A DNA stretch of 20,406 bases from UBA10677 sp045654245. Its GTDB lineage: Bacteria; Bacillota; Clostridia; Christensenellales; Pumilibacteraceae. Where the stretch lies: contig JAZOMX010000050.1 of assembly GCA_045654245.1 (NCBI GenBank), positions 1 to 20,406 of the forward strand, given 5' to 3'. The notes below the pieces were generated by a model. That model was not told the origin of the DNA. It made no database searches and saw only the letters and a list, made by a program, of their open reading frames with translations. Below are positions 13,401-20,406 of this stretch, one piece after another. A program made the position numbers and the translations under genes. Within the stretch, counting starts at the first letter, position 1. The number at the start of each line of letters is the position of its first letter.

Positions 13401-16183
13401 AGGATTGCGTTAGCCTCGAAAGAGTGGTAATTCCCGACACCGTTAGCAGTATAGGTCAAGACGCTTTTGCGGAGTGTTATCGATTATTCGAGGTAATAGA
13501 CCTCCGTCCGCTTAGCACTCTTTCGTGGAACAATTACGACGAATTTAGTCAACTTGGAAAATATGCGTTGTCGGTATTTAACAATAGAACGCAGACCTTA
13601 CGAAAAGAGTTAGAAAACGGATGCGAAATTGCGTTTGGTCAGCGTGGAGATTACCTTATCGGTTTTGACGAAAACCTAACCAGACTCGTGTTACCCGAGC
13701 GCGCGGACGAATATTCTATCGTATGGAAATTGTTTGAAGGTAATTCCACGGTAACGAATATCGCAATCGGAAATAGCGTAAAGAGAATAGAGGATAATGC
13801 GTTTTGGGGAAGTACGGCTCTAAAAGAGGTAACGATTGGCTCTAACCTTGAAAGCCTAGGTAAAACGGTATTTTCGGGTTGTGTTACTCTTTCGTCGTTG
13901 ACGATTAGTTCTGATGCGCCCATTACCATTATTCCTAACTCAACTTTTGAAAATTGTTTCCTACTTTCTTCGGTTAGCCTACCGTCCTCCCTCGTTGAGA
14001 TAGGAGAAGGCGCTTTCCGTAACGATTCCAAATTACCTTTGGTAGTTTTGCCCTCTTCTATAACGAAGATAGGCAGATACGCTTTCGAGGGTTGTTCCGC
14101 TCTTCAAACGGCGGATATGCCCACGAAGTTGCAAACGATAGGCGATAGAGCGTTCTACGGCACTTCGCTCCAAGCGGTAGTATTTGCCGAAACGACTAAC
14201 CTAACCGAAATCGGAAGCGAGGCGTTCGCTAACAATATTGCGCTACACTCGGTTAGATTCCCCGAAATGGGCTCGGTTGCGCTTTGTGACCGCGCTTTTG
14301 AGAACACGGGATTACTTACGCTAGAAATTCCGTCGTCGGTTACGAGTATAGGAAGTAGAGTTTTTGCTGGATGCGTTTCGCTTGCAACCGTAAAGAGCGA
14401 GACGGCTGATATCGGCAGTTACACTTTCTCTGGCGCAACTGCGCTAACTACCGTAAGCGTGAAAAATGCTTATGTTGAAAACGGAGTATTTGGCGGTTGC
14501 GAGGCAATCTCGAGCGTAGTATTTGAAAACAGTACGCTTTGTTCAGGTATATTCTCGTCTAAAGGCTCGCTCGTTAAAGCGTCGCTATCTAATTGCGAGG
14601 TAAAAGAGCAAGCGTTTGCCTATTGTTCTGCTTTGCGTAGCGTTCGTCTAATCGGCAACAATAGGCTTGAAGACGATACGTTTGTGGGCAGTGACGGAAT
14701 TTTGGAAGTTTACGACCTTGGTAGTCTAGTCGTGGAAAAAGGTGCGGAAACGAACGGACAAGTTGCTCTTCACGCAATCATTATTCATACCGACGCTAAC
14801 GCCGAAGAACTAAAGGACGTAACGATTGACGAATTTAACTACCACAAGTCGGGTTCGTTCTGGTACTTATATTCTTATAATAACCAGTTGCCTACCGAAC
14901 TTGAAATTAGAAAGGCAAACGGATACGACGTAATTATTGCGCCCGAAGTATTCCAAAACACTGGCATAACGAAACTAAACTTAAGCGGTGTAAAAGAGGT
15001 AGGGGACTACGCTTTTGCTAATTGTTTCTATCTAAACAGCGTAACTATCGGACCATCCGTTACCAAGATTGCTACGGGTAATTTAGTTAACGCTTTTTAC
15101 GGATGTACGAGAATAAAAGAAGTTTATAACCTTGGCGCTCTTTCCGTTACCAAAGGCGAGGAAAACAACGGACTAGTTGCTCGATATGCCTTGAGAGTAA
15201 ATAGAAACGCTAGTGACCCTGCTATTGAATATCACGCAACTTCTGACAGATATAGTTTTTATCACTTGCCCGTTAAAGCAGGCGAGAGTGAAAACGGTTG
15301 GTATCTCGAGAGCGCTCCCGCTTTCTCGTCGAGCCTAGTTGAAATGCCGATTGGAATCGAGACGGGAACGAAACACGGTGGAACGATTAACTCGTATAGG
15401 ATTTGTGACGGAGTATTGTATTTCTCCAACTACTATACCGATTTAATATTGCCCGTTGGTATTGAACTTAGAAATGGAGCGTTAAGCGCATTTTCGTCCG
15501 CTCCGTACGGTATCTACTACAAGGGTTCGTCTTCGGACTGGAACGATTACGCCTTCACCTTTACTAATTACAACACCGTTCGTTTCTATCAAGAGTGTAT
15601 TCACGCGTACACTAATCAGTACTGGCGTTATGATGCGCAAGGAAATATAACGACTGATGTGGTGTACGATTACGAATACAAGTTAAAGGAAGAGATTGCG
15701 CCTACTTGCGTAAAAGATGGAAAGTTAATTTACGCTTGTCCTAATGAAAAATGTAGCGTAACCCGTGAAGAAATACTAGGACATATGGGCGTTGTTCATA
15801 ATATCGAAGGCGGAAAGTGCCAGATATGCTTGAGCGAGGTTATCAAGGATTTAAACGGGGTAAGTGGAAAGTACGAGATTGAAAACGATTCGGAAATTCC
15901 GTTTGAGTTTGATGAAAACGGTTATATCGTTTGCGTAGGCAACGACGACGGTACGAGCGAACTCGTTATTACCACTCTCGTTCGGTCGAGATTAACTTTT
16001 ATTTTTGGAGTAGAGGGCGGAATATTCGACCAAGTGCAAATACTGGTCGGCTCGGCGCTACAAGACTGTACCGGCCACTTCGATATGGAGATTCACGGCA
16101 CGGTAACGATAAAGTTTAGCGGTAACGCAGACGAGACGGCAACACTAATGATAGCAAACGTTATCATAGCGGAATTAGAGTAG
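10448..16183 (+). CDS. Giant BspA-type LRR_5 surface protein with cytoplasmic N-terminal domain
   Basis: A 1911-residue protein. Residues 1 to about 157 form a soluble cytoplasmic domain, beta-rich, similar to that of the preceding protein. NPRRFRVPKG then precedes one membrane helix (about 158-179), giving inside-to-outside orientation without a cleavable signal. From about 195 to 1600 come dozens of Treponema/BspA-type LRR_5 units of about 22-24 residues, of the form IG-AF-GC-SL-V-IPSSV. The end of the repeat region has the usual cap YYKGSSSDWNDY and a segment like the FYSE-WxY tail of these proteins. A cysteine-pair module follows (CPNEKC, CQIC; about 1750-1800), then a beta-rich C-terminal domain with no sorting signal. 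LRR_5 proteins bind host, matrix or other bacterial surfaces, and this one may sense or adhere. Start choice: GTG at 10436 is in frame, but ATG 10448 has GAGGTGAT 7 nt upstream. The large cytoplasmic domain is unusual for a plain adhesin and suggests signalling to the other operon products. Confidence 0.92.
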   Translation: MQFSVISKGKKPRYFDNFATVRQYLVVKAKNGKKYLLVKISNDRNETLTSVKVTVKQLNARGENVGIVEREFNGLSVKYRSRFVPEAKIELSADTVGVDVRVADAYYGDNKLSAKGQTIVSTYEKQEEHIELTKREINNLSGGKKFTTNPRRFRVPKGFTVFAVSLLAVMFAVTAVKVFDFSKKSTEFLLSQVKYEFIDGDKSKGSPIRLSGFKGNPKKVVVPAEIEGHPVVEIEESAFIGNKSVKTVKIEGSPVVGASAFKGCSSLTSVDLGSSSLVGESAFESCPLLTSLTAKGLESLGASAFKGCASLSTISIENAEKVLTIGDSAFDNCPSVKEIVINQPVSYASGTDWFASSSAVEKIHLYNYNYTELDEEGKGSRQFTSFFGAGATEPKTTLAELKITNMDGMPVGFLKEYTALTTFEVENFTETVLRDGVFDGCTSLTTLSIPTVMTEIGAGALAGTQITEFDCSKAVTIGDRAFENASLLTSTFLANNKVLTSLGASAFAGCSELKTVHIPSGITIIPSYAFADCTSLTTVTFAKDTAVTEISKGAFSGVSSLAAISLPYTTAHIKDEAFKGCTSLISISFHKNLKQIHNEAFAGCTSLSEFTVPTNVEYLGMGVISGCTSLEKLTVPYIGETMSTNNRINFLFGALEAETTGLVPVSLKEIEVTQTLDLDESEEIVQNEIPDYAFYDCVGLVKTTLVEGVTQIGEYAYGNCYALPELPFKGVGGRPFEGIEAVGKYAFSNCTSLTSADIPSTLVNIGDGVLTGCTALTTFEVDSFRVTSEESELPVSNFGKLFGSPEPQQNKEYIPASITTIKVNSRTIEGNKIPTNAFYGFTGATQFVFPESVIVNSLGANAFRDCLALNFIPYVDSLSEIGSGAFAGCTSLTTVGVTANLEVLIGSGAFAGCSSLSTLVIPSLPTSEVLGYLFEQTNQSVPESLKKVTLINQTSLGTGAFSGCRNIEEVDLQGSVTNIGATAFKDCVSLERVVIPDTVSSIGQDAFAECYRLFEVIDLRPLSTLSWNNYDEFSQLGKYALSVFNNRTQTLRKELENGCEIAFGQRGDYLIGFDENLTRLVLPERADEYSIVWKLFEGNSTVTNIAIGNSVKRIEDNAFWGSTALKEVTIGSNLESLGKTVFSGCVTLSSLTISSDAPITIIPNSTFENCFLLSSVSLPSSLVEIGEGAFRNDSKLPLVVLPSSITKIGRYAFEGCSALQTADMPTKLQTIGDRAFYGTSLQAVVFAETTNLTEIGSEAFANNIALHSVRFPEMGSVALCDRAFENTGLLTLEIPSSVTSIGSRVFAGCVSLATVKSETADIGSYTFSGATALTTVSVKNAYVENGVFGGCEAISSVVFENSTLCSGIFSSKGSLVKASLSNCEVKEQAFAYCSALRSVRLIGNNRLEDDTFVGSDGILEVYDLGSLVVEKGAETNGQVALHAIIIHTDANAEELKDVTIDEFNYHKSGSFWYLYSYNNQLPTELEIRKANGYDVIIAPEVFQNTGITKLNLSGVKEVGDYAFANCFYLNSVTIGPSVTKIATGNLVNAFYGCTRIKEVYNLGALSVTKGEENNGLVARYALRVNRNASDPAIEYHATSDRYSFYHLPVKAGESENGWYLESAPAFSSSLVEMPIGIETGTKHGGTINSYRICDGVLYFSNYYTDLILPVGIELRNGALSAFSSAPYGIYYKGSSSDWNDYAFTFTNYNTVRFYQECIHAYTNQYWRYDAQGNITTDVVYDYEYKLKEEIAPTCVKDGKLIYACPNEKCSVTREEILGHMGVVHNIEGGKCQICLSEVIKDLNGVSGKYEIENDSEIPFEFDENGYIVCVGNDDGTSELVITTLVRSRLTFIFGVEGGIFDQVQILVGSALQDCTGHFDMEIHGTVTIKFSGNADETATLMIANVIIAELE
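13087..13185 (+). repeat. 27-bp direct repeat within LRR units
   Basis: The same 27 bases occur at 13087-13113 and 13159-13185, offset by 72 bp (24 codons), in frame. Each encodes the IGSGAFAGC core of an LRR_5 unit. Identity at the nucleotide level in a region where other units share only protein motifs suggests a recent unit duplication. Confidence 0.8.
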
Positions 16184-16196
16184 GGAGGTAACGGTT

Positions 16197-19100
16197 ATGC
16201 TTAAATTTTACGAACAAATACAAAACCTTACCGTTGACCAAAAAATTAGTCTTATAACGGATGCGTCGTTTATTTCGCAAAAGGGAGCGGAGTTAGGATT
16301 ACCAAGACTTGACTTCGTTACGCTTGACGACTTATACAAAGAGGGATTATTCCCGTTTAGCGCGATGGCGAACACTTGGAGCAAAGATGCAATCGGCGTT
16401 TACGCTACCGAGGCGTCTGCAATCTGCGCTCGACTAAACAAAACGGTAATTCTAATCGAAGCGCCTCACCTTACGGCAAACCTTTACGCAGACGGATTGA
16501 GTGAGGACCCCGTTCTTGCCGGGGAACTCGTAAAAGCGCTCGTCGTTAGTTTGTATGATAACGGAATAACGCCTGTTCTTTACGGTTGCGGTATGAGAAA
16601 AATTGATATCGAGGTGTGCGACGAAAAATATAACGAGCGCATAGTTCAGGAATATTTTCTCCGTCCGCTCCGAAAAGTTCTTGCTTGCAAAGAACTCGGT
16701 GGCGTTATTGACGAATATACTTTGCTAAAAGGTTCATACCGAGATGTAAACGAAATTAAAGTTCGTCCTATGGTGCATAGCGCCGTTAAAAACAACGGAT
16801 ATATTTTCACCAAAGGACTTCGTGGTCAAGATGCGGTAAGAGAGGCTAACCACCTTTGTCCGCTGTGCTTTGACGGAGACGCGCCCTCTTTATACGACGG
16901 AGTAGTTACGGCTCGTATATTTGAAAGTGAAATTCAAAAGGGATTAAGAAGTCCAGAGGAATTAGAGCAAGCGTGCGAGGACGGAGTTGCGCTCCCCGAA
17001 AGCAAACTTGACGAAACGGTTAACGCCCTTTTGGAGTTTGCTAAAAAAGCGGAAGACAATTTCTTAAAGCATCATACCTTTAACGAGCAAGCGCTCGCTC
17101 AAGAACCCGTCGAAGAACAAACTCCCGTTGAAGAGATAGCCGAGACGACGGAAGTTGAAAAAGATATGACTTCGGACGACGATATTGCAATCTACGCCGA
17201 CGAAGAGGAAGAAAAAATCGTTTACGACCCAACGGCGCTTAGCCCAAACCTTATCAAGATTACTCCGCAAACGCTAGTTCTTCTTAAGAATAAGGACGGC
17301 TTATTGCCACTTGGAACGAGAAAGAAGATTGCCGTTATCGGTCAACTTTCTAGAGGCAAGGGTGGTGGCCCTGATATTTTGGACGAGATTAAGTCTCGAC
17401 ACAAAAGAAAATTCAACGCCTTTAAGTTCGCCGACGGATACGAATTAGACGGAAATAGGAACGAGAGATTAGCCTCCGAGGCTTGTACGCTTGCCCGTCA
17501 AGTAGATACTACCGTGCTAGTGCTTGGTTTTACCGAGAAATACGCAAAGCGTTTTGCAACGACTAGATGTACCCGCTTGCCGGCAAACCAAGTAATGCTA
17601 TATAACCGAATTCGCGCAGAGGCGAAGAGCCTCGTAGTAATACTTTGTTGTAACGGCAAGGTTGATACGGCGTTTGAAAAAGAGGGCGAGTGCGACGCGC
17701 TCGTTTACGCGCCATACCTTGGTCAGTACGGTGGACGCGCGCTTACCGACGTAATAATCGGAGATGCAAGTCCTAGCGGAAAACTACCGACGACTATTTA
17801 TGACGACGCAGACGAGTATTACCTCAACTTTAAGAGTAGAGCGAAAAATCAGCGAAACAAAATAGGAACGCTAGTGGGATATCGTAGGTACATAACGGAG
17901 GGCGAGCAAGTTCGTTATCCGTTTGGACACGGATTATCTTACGCAAGGTTCACTTATTCCGGGTTTAGCGTAAACAAAGAGAACATAAGCGTTACGGTGC
18001 ACAATGCGTCGCATACGCGGTGTTGCGAGGTCGTACAAATCTTTACTACGAAGAAAGAATCGAGCGTCGTTCGTCCCGAAAGAGAACTTTACGCTTTCGT
18101 AGCCGTAGATTTGCCTTCGGGTGGACGAAAACGCATTACGATTAAGAAAAAAGACTTAATGCTCGTGTACGACGCAAAGGAACAGAAGTGGATTCAAGAA
18201 CCTGGAATATACGACGTTAGCGTAGCATCGTCGGGAGAAAAGAGGCTTACTCAACCGATGGTTGCGTACGGCACGAAAATTGAGAAAAAAGAAGAACCGT
18301 CAGAGTATTTGACGAACAAATCGAATATCGTTATCGGAGGATACGTTATGGAAAAACCGGTTAAAATGCAAAAGGCAAACGGAGCGCTGAAATTCTTTAC
18401 GGCGATATTTATCCTGCTTGCTATTTTGGTTGACGTCGCTTATGCTGTGGGATATATGATGAACGCTTTATCGTTTATCGACCTTACGCAAATTATAACC
18501 GACTTTTACCTTAAAAACCTAGCGTCGCTTATGGATGCTAAAATGTTTAATATCGTAAATATAGCGCTTATTATAGGACTGAACTTTTTTGCGTTATTGT
18601 TTATAATTTTCAGCGTGCGCTCTAAAAAGCGTAGAGTTCGCCGTTACCACGCCGAAATTAAGAGACTTAAGGAAAAGGAAGAAAAGGAAGAGGTTGCAAA
18701 CCCCACTCGTCCGTTCGAGGCGCTTTTCGTTTCCGAGTTCGCTGAAGAAGACGATTACGACGAGGAAGAAGAGGAAGAGGACGGAAGTTTCCTAGATAGA
18801 AAGACTGGTTACGCCGAGTATTACGATTACGATATGACGCTCTCTAGCGCTTGTGAAGACTTCGTTAAGTTCGCCGAGGAGCGTGGAATCGTGATTGACT
18901 ATGCAACCGTAAGAACGCTATTTGCGTCTATGTCGTCGAGTAGAATCGTTATTATCAAAGAATCGTCCGTAGAAAATCAAGGCAAATTACTCCGTATTAT
19001 TTCCGAGTATTTTGCCGGAAAGACTTACTACGACGAGTTTAACGAAAATTACTCTAAGCCCGACCACCTTATGTACGCTCCAAACCAGTACGGTATCGAA

Positions 19101-19817
19101 AGAGAAACGGAGTGCTCGTTAGCGTTTAGCGACGCTCACAACGACGCGTCCGTAATAAGAATAGCAACTCTTAACGAAGTCGAGGGAGAAAAAATCGGCT
19201 CAATCTTTATGCCGTTTATGAGATTTTTGGTAAATCCCGACAAGCCTTATTCCGTACAACTCGATTGTGGTGGAAATCAAAAGACCTTTATGATGTCGCC
19301 TAATATTTGGTTCTTTATGGGACTGAAAGAGGACGCGCACGAAGATACTTTGCCTATCTATCTTGCCTCCGCAGCGTCTATCGTAAACCTTACCGTATCT
19401 ACTTGCCCCGAGTCGGAAGAGAAAACGGAAGTTAAGAAAATGAACTATTATCAACTTATGCGTCTTTACGACGACGTAAAGTTCAACTACGAAATGAGCG
19501 AGAGCGCTTGGAAAAAGGTAGATAGACTTTACAACTACGTTAAAGCAAGAGATAAGAACTTTACGATAGGAAACAAAGAGTGGCAAAGAATGGAGCGTTT
19601 CGTGGCAGTTATGCTCTCGTGTAAGTGCGAAGAGATACACGCGCTTGACGCTATGCTCGCTATTAACCTTTTGCCCGAAATGGTAACGGTAGTAGAGAAA
19701 GCAAAACGCGAGGACGACGACCGATTCGTTCACGTTCTCGAGGTTTATTTCGGCGAAGAGAATATAACCGCTTGTCGCCGTTTAGTAGAAAAGACGGATT
19801 TGAGTTTCGGTGGTTAA
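16197..19817 (+). CDS. Degenerate GH3 protein fused to a membrane hairpin and a degenerate AAA+ domain
   Basis: A 1206-residue protein with four parts. (1) Residues 1-290 are a family 3 glycoside hydrolase barrel: LPRLDFVTLDD, FPFSAMANTWS and LSEDPVLAGELVKAL are clear. The nucleophile motif, usually VSDW, appears as IFTKG (203-207, Asp to Lys), and the KH-F motif is absent. (2) After an acidic linker, residues 350-690 are the GH3 C-terminal and fibronectin-III-like domains (LLKNKDGLLPL, SPSGKLPTTI, YPFGHGLSYARF, PERELYAFVAVDLPSGG). The usual EGEG-x-DR acid/base loop reads KYAKRFATTR (448-457). (3) Two membrane helices at about 732-754 and 785-806, with basic flanks at both outer ends, place both large domains in the cytoplasm. 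There is no signal peptide. (4) After an acidic linker (about 850-862), residues 880-1200 resemble a McrB-like AAA+ domain, but Walker A reads ESSVENQG and Walker B reads TLNEVEG. It is probably a scaffold or binding protein, not an enzyme. The ribosome binding site is GGGAGGT. Confidence 0.82.
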   Translation: MLKFYEQIQNLTVDQKISLITDASFISQKGAELGLPRLDFVTLDDLYKEGLFPFSAMANTWSKDAIGVYATEASAICARLNKTVILIEAPHLTANLYADGLSEDPVLAGELVKALVVSLYDNGITPVLYGCGMRKIDIEVCDEKYNERIVQEYFLRPLRKVLACKELGGVIDEYTLLKGSYRDVNEIKVRPMVHSAVKNNGYIFTKGLRGQDAVREANHLCPLCFDGDAPSLYDGVVTARIFESEIQKGLRSPEELEQACEDGVALPESKLDETVNALLEFAKKAEDNFLKHHTFNEQALAQEPVEEQTPVEEIAETTEVEKDMTSDDDIAIYADEEEEKIVYDPTALSPNLIKITPQTLVLLKNKDGLLPLGTRKKIAVIGQLSRGKGGGPDILDEIKSRHKRKFNAFKFADGYELDGNRNERLASEACTLARQVDTTVLVLGFTEKYAKRFATTRCTRLPANQVMLYNRIRAEAKSLVVILCCNGKVDTAFEKEGECDALVYAPYLGQYGGRALTDVIIGDASPSGKLPTTIYDDADEYYLNFKSRAKNQRNKIGTLVGYRRYITEGEQVRYPFGHGLSYARFTYSGFSVNKENISVTVHNASHTRCCEVVQIFTTKKESSVVRPERELYAFVAVDLPSGGRKRITIKKKDLMLVYDAKEQKWIQEPGIYDVSVASSGEKRLTQPMVAYGTKIEKKEEPSEYLTNKSNIVIGGYVMEKPVKMQKANGALKFFTAIFILLAILVDVAYAVGYMMNALSFIDLTQIITDFYLKNLASLMDAKMFNIVNIALIIGLNFFALLFIIFSVRSKKRRVRRYHAEIKRLKEKEEKEEVANPTRPFEALFVSEFAEEDDYDEEEEEEDGSFLDRKTGYAEYYDYDMTLSSACEDFVKFAEERGIVIDYATVRTLFASMSSSRIVIIKESSVENQGKLLRIISEYFAGKTYYDEFNENYSKPDHLMYAPNQYGIERETECSLAFSDAHNDASVIRIATLNEVEGEKIGSIFMPFMRFLVNPDKPYSVQLDCGGNQKTFMMSPNIWFFMGLKEDAHEDTLPIYLASAASIVNLTVSTCPESEEKTEVKKMNYYQLMRLYDDVKFNYEMSESAWKKVDRLYNYVKARDKNFTIGNKEWQRMERFVAVMLSCKCEEIHALDAMLAINLLPEMVTVVEKAKREDDDRFVHVLEVYFGEENITACRRLVEKTDLSFGG

Positions 19818-19827
19818 GGAGAAAGAA

Positions 19828-20406
19828 ATGTTTGGTTTAATTAACTACGCTGGAAAGTTAACGCTTTTCGAGGCTTTGACCTCGATATACGCCATAGTGG
19901 CGTATTCTATCGTGATTTTCGGCGTTATCGTTGCTCTCGTAATTTCGATTATGGCGAAGAACACCAAGGGAGGTAGCGCCCAAGTCGTGCTAGTTGACGG
20001 CAAGGGCGTGCCCTCTAGTAATTCCGTAAAAGTCGTAAGCGACGAGAAAAAGAGCGACGACGAAGAAGGCGAAGAGGACGAGGAAGAATACGACGAAGAA
20101 GAAGGCGAGCCTGCGCCCGAAGAAGTAAAACGCGGACAAAGATTTTTCCGCTTAAGCCGTATCGACGAAGAGAAAGAGAAATTTCGTAGAGATAGATACG
20201 ACGATATAAACCTCAAGAGTTTTTGCGATAGTTTTCGTAACTTTGCGTGCAGTAAGATGAAACTTTACTACACGATAGACGACATAAGAAGATTTATAGC
20301 GGGACTAGCCGTATCAAGACTAATAATCTTACAAGGTATATCAGGAACGGGTAAAACTTCGCTAGCGTACGCATTTGGAAAGTTTTTAGAAAACGATTCT
20401 ACGGTA
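19828..20406 (+). CDS. Membrane-anchored AAA+ ATPase, 5' part (runs off the window)
   Basis: The first 193 codons of a longer gene. It starts at ATG 19828, 10 nt after the preceding stop, with AAGGAGA as ribosome binding site. It has one membrane helix (about 20-42), then a very acidic linker (about 71-99, mostly Glu and Asp), a basic stretch, and the start of an AAA+ domain with an intact Walker A GISGTGKT (170-177) inside LIILQGISGTGKTSLAYAFG. The pre-Walker segment FCDSFRNFACSKMKLYYT...IRRFIAGLAVSRLIIL aligns well with ACEDFVKFAEERGIVIDYATVRTLFASMSSSRIVII in the preceding protein, so the two AAA+ domains are paralogous. I expect the rest to hold Walker B, sensor 1 and arginine-finger motifs of the McrB/MoxR-like group. 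This would be the energy-using part of the operon's complex. The frame is open to the last base. Confidence 0.85.
   Translation, partial: MFGLINYAGKLTLFEALTSIYAIVAYSIVIFGVIVALVISIMAKNTKGGSAQVVLVDGKGVPSSNSVKVVSDEKKSDDEEGEEDEEEYDEEEGEPAPEEVKRGQRFFRLSRIDEEKEKFRRDRYDDINLKSFCDSFRNFACSKMKLYYTIDDIRRFIAGLAVSRLIILQGISGTGKTSLAYAFGKFLENDSTV

Noticed and set aside
11020..15200. Repeat array considered as CRISPR or tandem non-coding repeats
   Set aside because: The periodicity is that of in-frame LRR_5 codons, with divergent sequence and no constant repeat/spacer pattern.
19200..19733. A 177-codon minus-strand frame under the pseudo-AAA domain
   Set aside because: No ribosome binding site or recognisable motif, and it lies wholly within a well-supported plus-strand gene.
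19845..20216. A 123-codon minus-strand frame rich in serine
   Set aside because: The poly-Ser is the complement of the Glu/Asp codons of the acidic linker in the plus-strand AAA+ gene, which has a ribosome binding site, a membrane helix and a Walker A motif.
20330..20406. The AAA+ gene considered as a McrB restriction GTPase of a defence island
   Set aside because: The pre-Walker region and Walker A resemble the McrB/MoxR-like group, but the protein has an N-terminal membrane helix, no DNA-binding domain is visible, no McrC is in view, and the neighbours are surface and membrane proteins. The gene is also incomplete, so a defence role is not supported.

Overview
The window looks like chromosome from an anaerobic, low-to-mid GC Gram-positive bacterium, most likely an uncultured gut-type member of the Clostridia. 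This is inferred from several signs. An electron-bifurcating lactate dehydrogenase/Etf operon is present. The promoters are consensus sigma-A type with 17-bp spacers, ribosome binding sites are strong and terminators are T-rich hairpins. There is also a giant BspA-type LRR_5 surface protein. I cannot place it more finely without a search. Coding density is high, no intergenic stretch exceeds about 240 bp, and I saw no RNA genes, CRISPR arrays, insertion sequences or phage genes.

Left region (1-3090, plus strand). Two hairpins close an upstream unit. A well-formed promoter then drives a two-gene unit: a small cytosolic DUF4838-type glycosidase-like protein and an endonuclease/exonuclease/phosphatase-fold hydrolase. 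A 22-codon ORF that may be a gene remnant follows. Next is an AraC-type regulator with a C-terminal GyrI-like ligand-binding domain. A bidirectional terminator separates it from a convergent gene.

Centre (3092-9613). On the minus strand is a fused ATPase-FtsX ABC protein of about 967 residues with a large extracytoplasmic domain. Divergent from it is a tight three-gene operon in the order etfB-etfA-FAD dehydrogenase, matching lctBCD. This enzyme oxidises lactate with NAD+ by coupling the uphill step to oxidation of reduced ferredoxin. EtfA carries an N-terminal ferredoxin domain from which one of the two ancestral 4Fe-4S clusters has been lost as a complete ligand set. The operon ends in a strong terminator. 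No lactate permease or racemase lies in the window.

Right region (9660-20406, plus strand, continuing past the window). This is the most unusual part: a tightly packed operon of at least four membrane-protein genes, starting from an extended -10 promoter overlapped by a perfect palindrome. The genes are (1) a 233-aa three-helix membrane protein; (2) a 1911-aa protein with a cytoplasmic N-domain, one membrane helix and a giant extracellular LRR_5 region; (3) a 1206-aa protein joining a degenerate family 3 glycoside hydrolase fold, a transmembrane hairpin, an acidic linker and a degenerate AAA+ domain; (4) the start of a membrane-anchored AAA+ ATPase with an intact Walker A motif. Proteins 1 and 2 appear to share a cytoplasmic domain. 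Proteins 3 and 4 share the layout membrane helix - acidic linker - AAA+, one apparently dead and one apparently live. I infer a membrane complex in which an extracellular LRR sensor or adhesin is coupled to a cytoplasmic AAA+ machine with a pseudo-enzyme scaffold. Its function is unknown, and it is my main candidate for an undescribed system.
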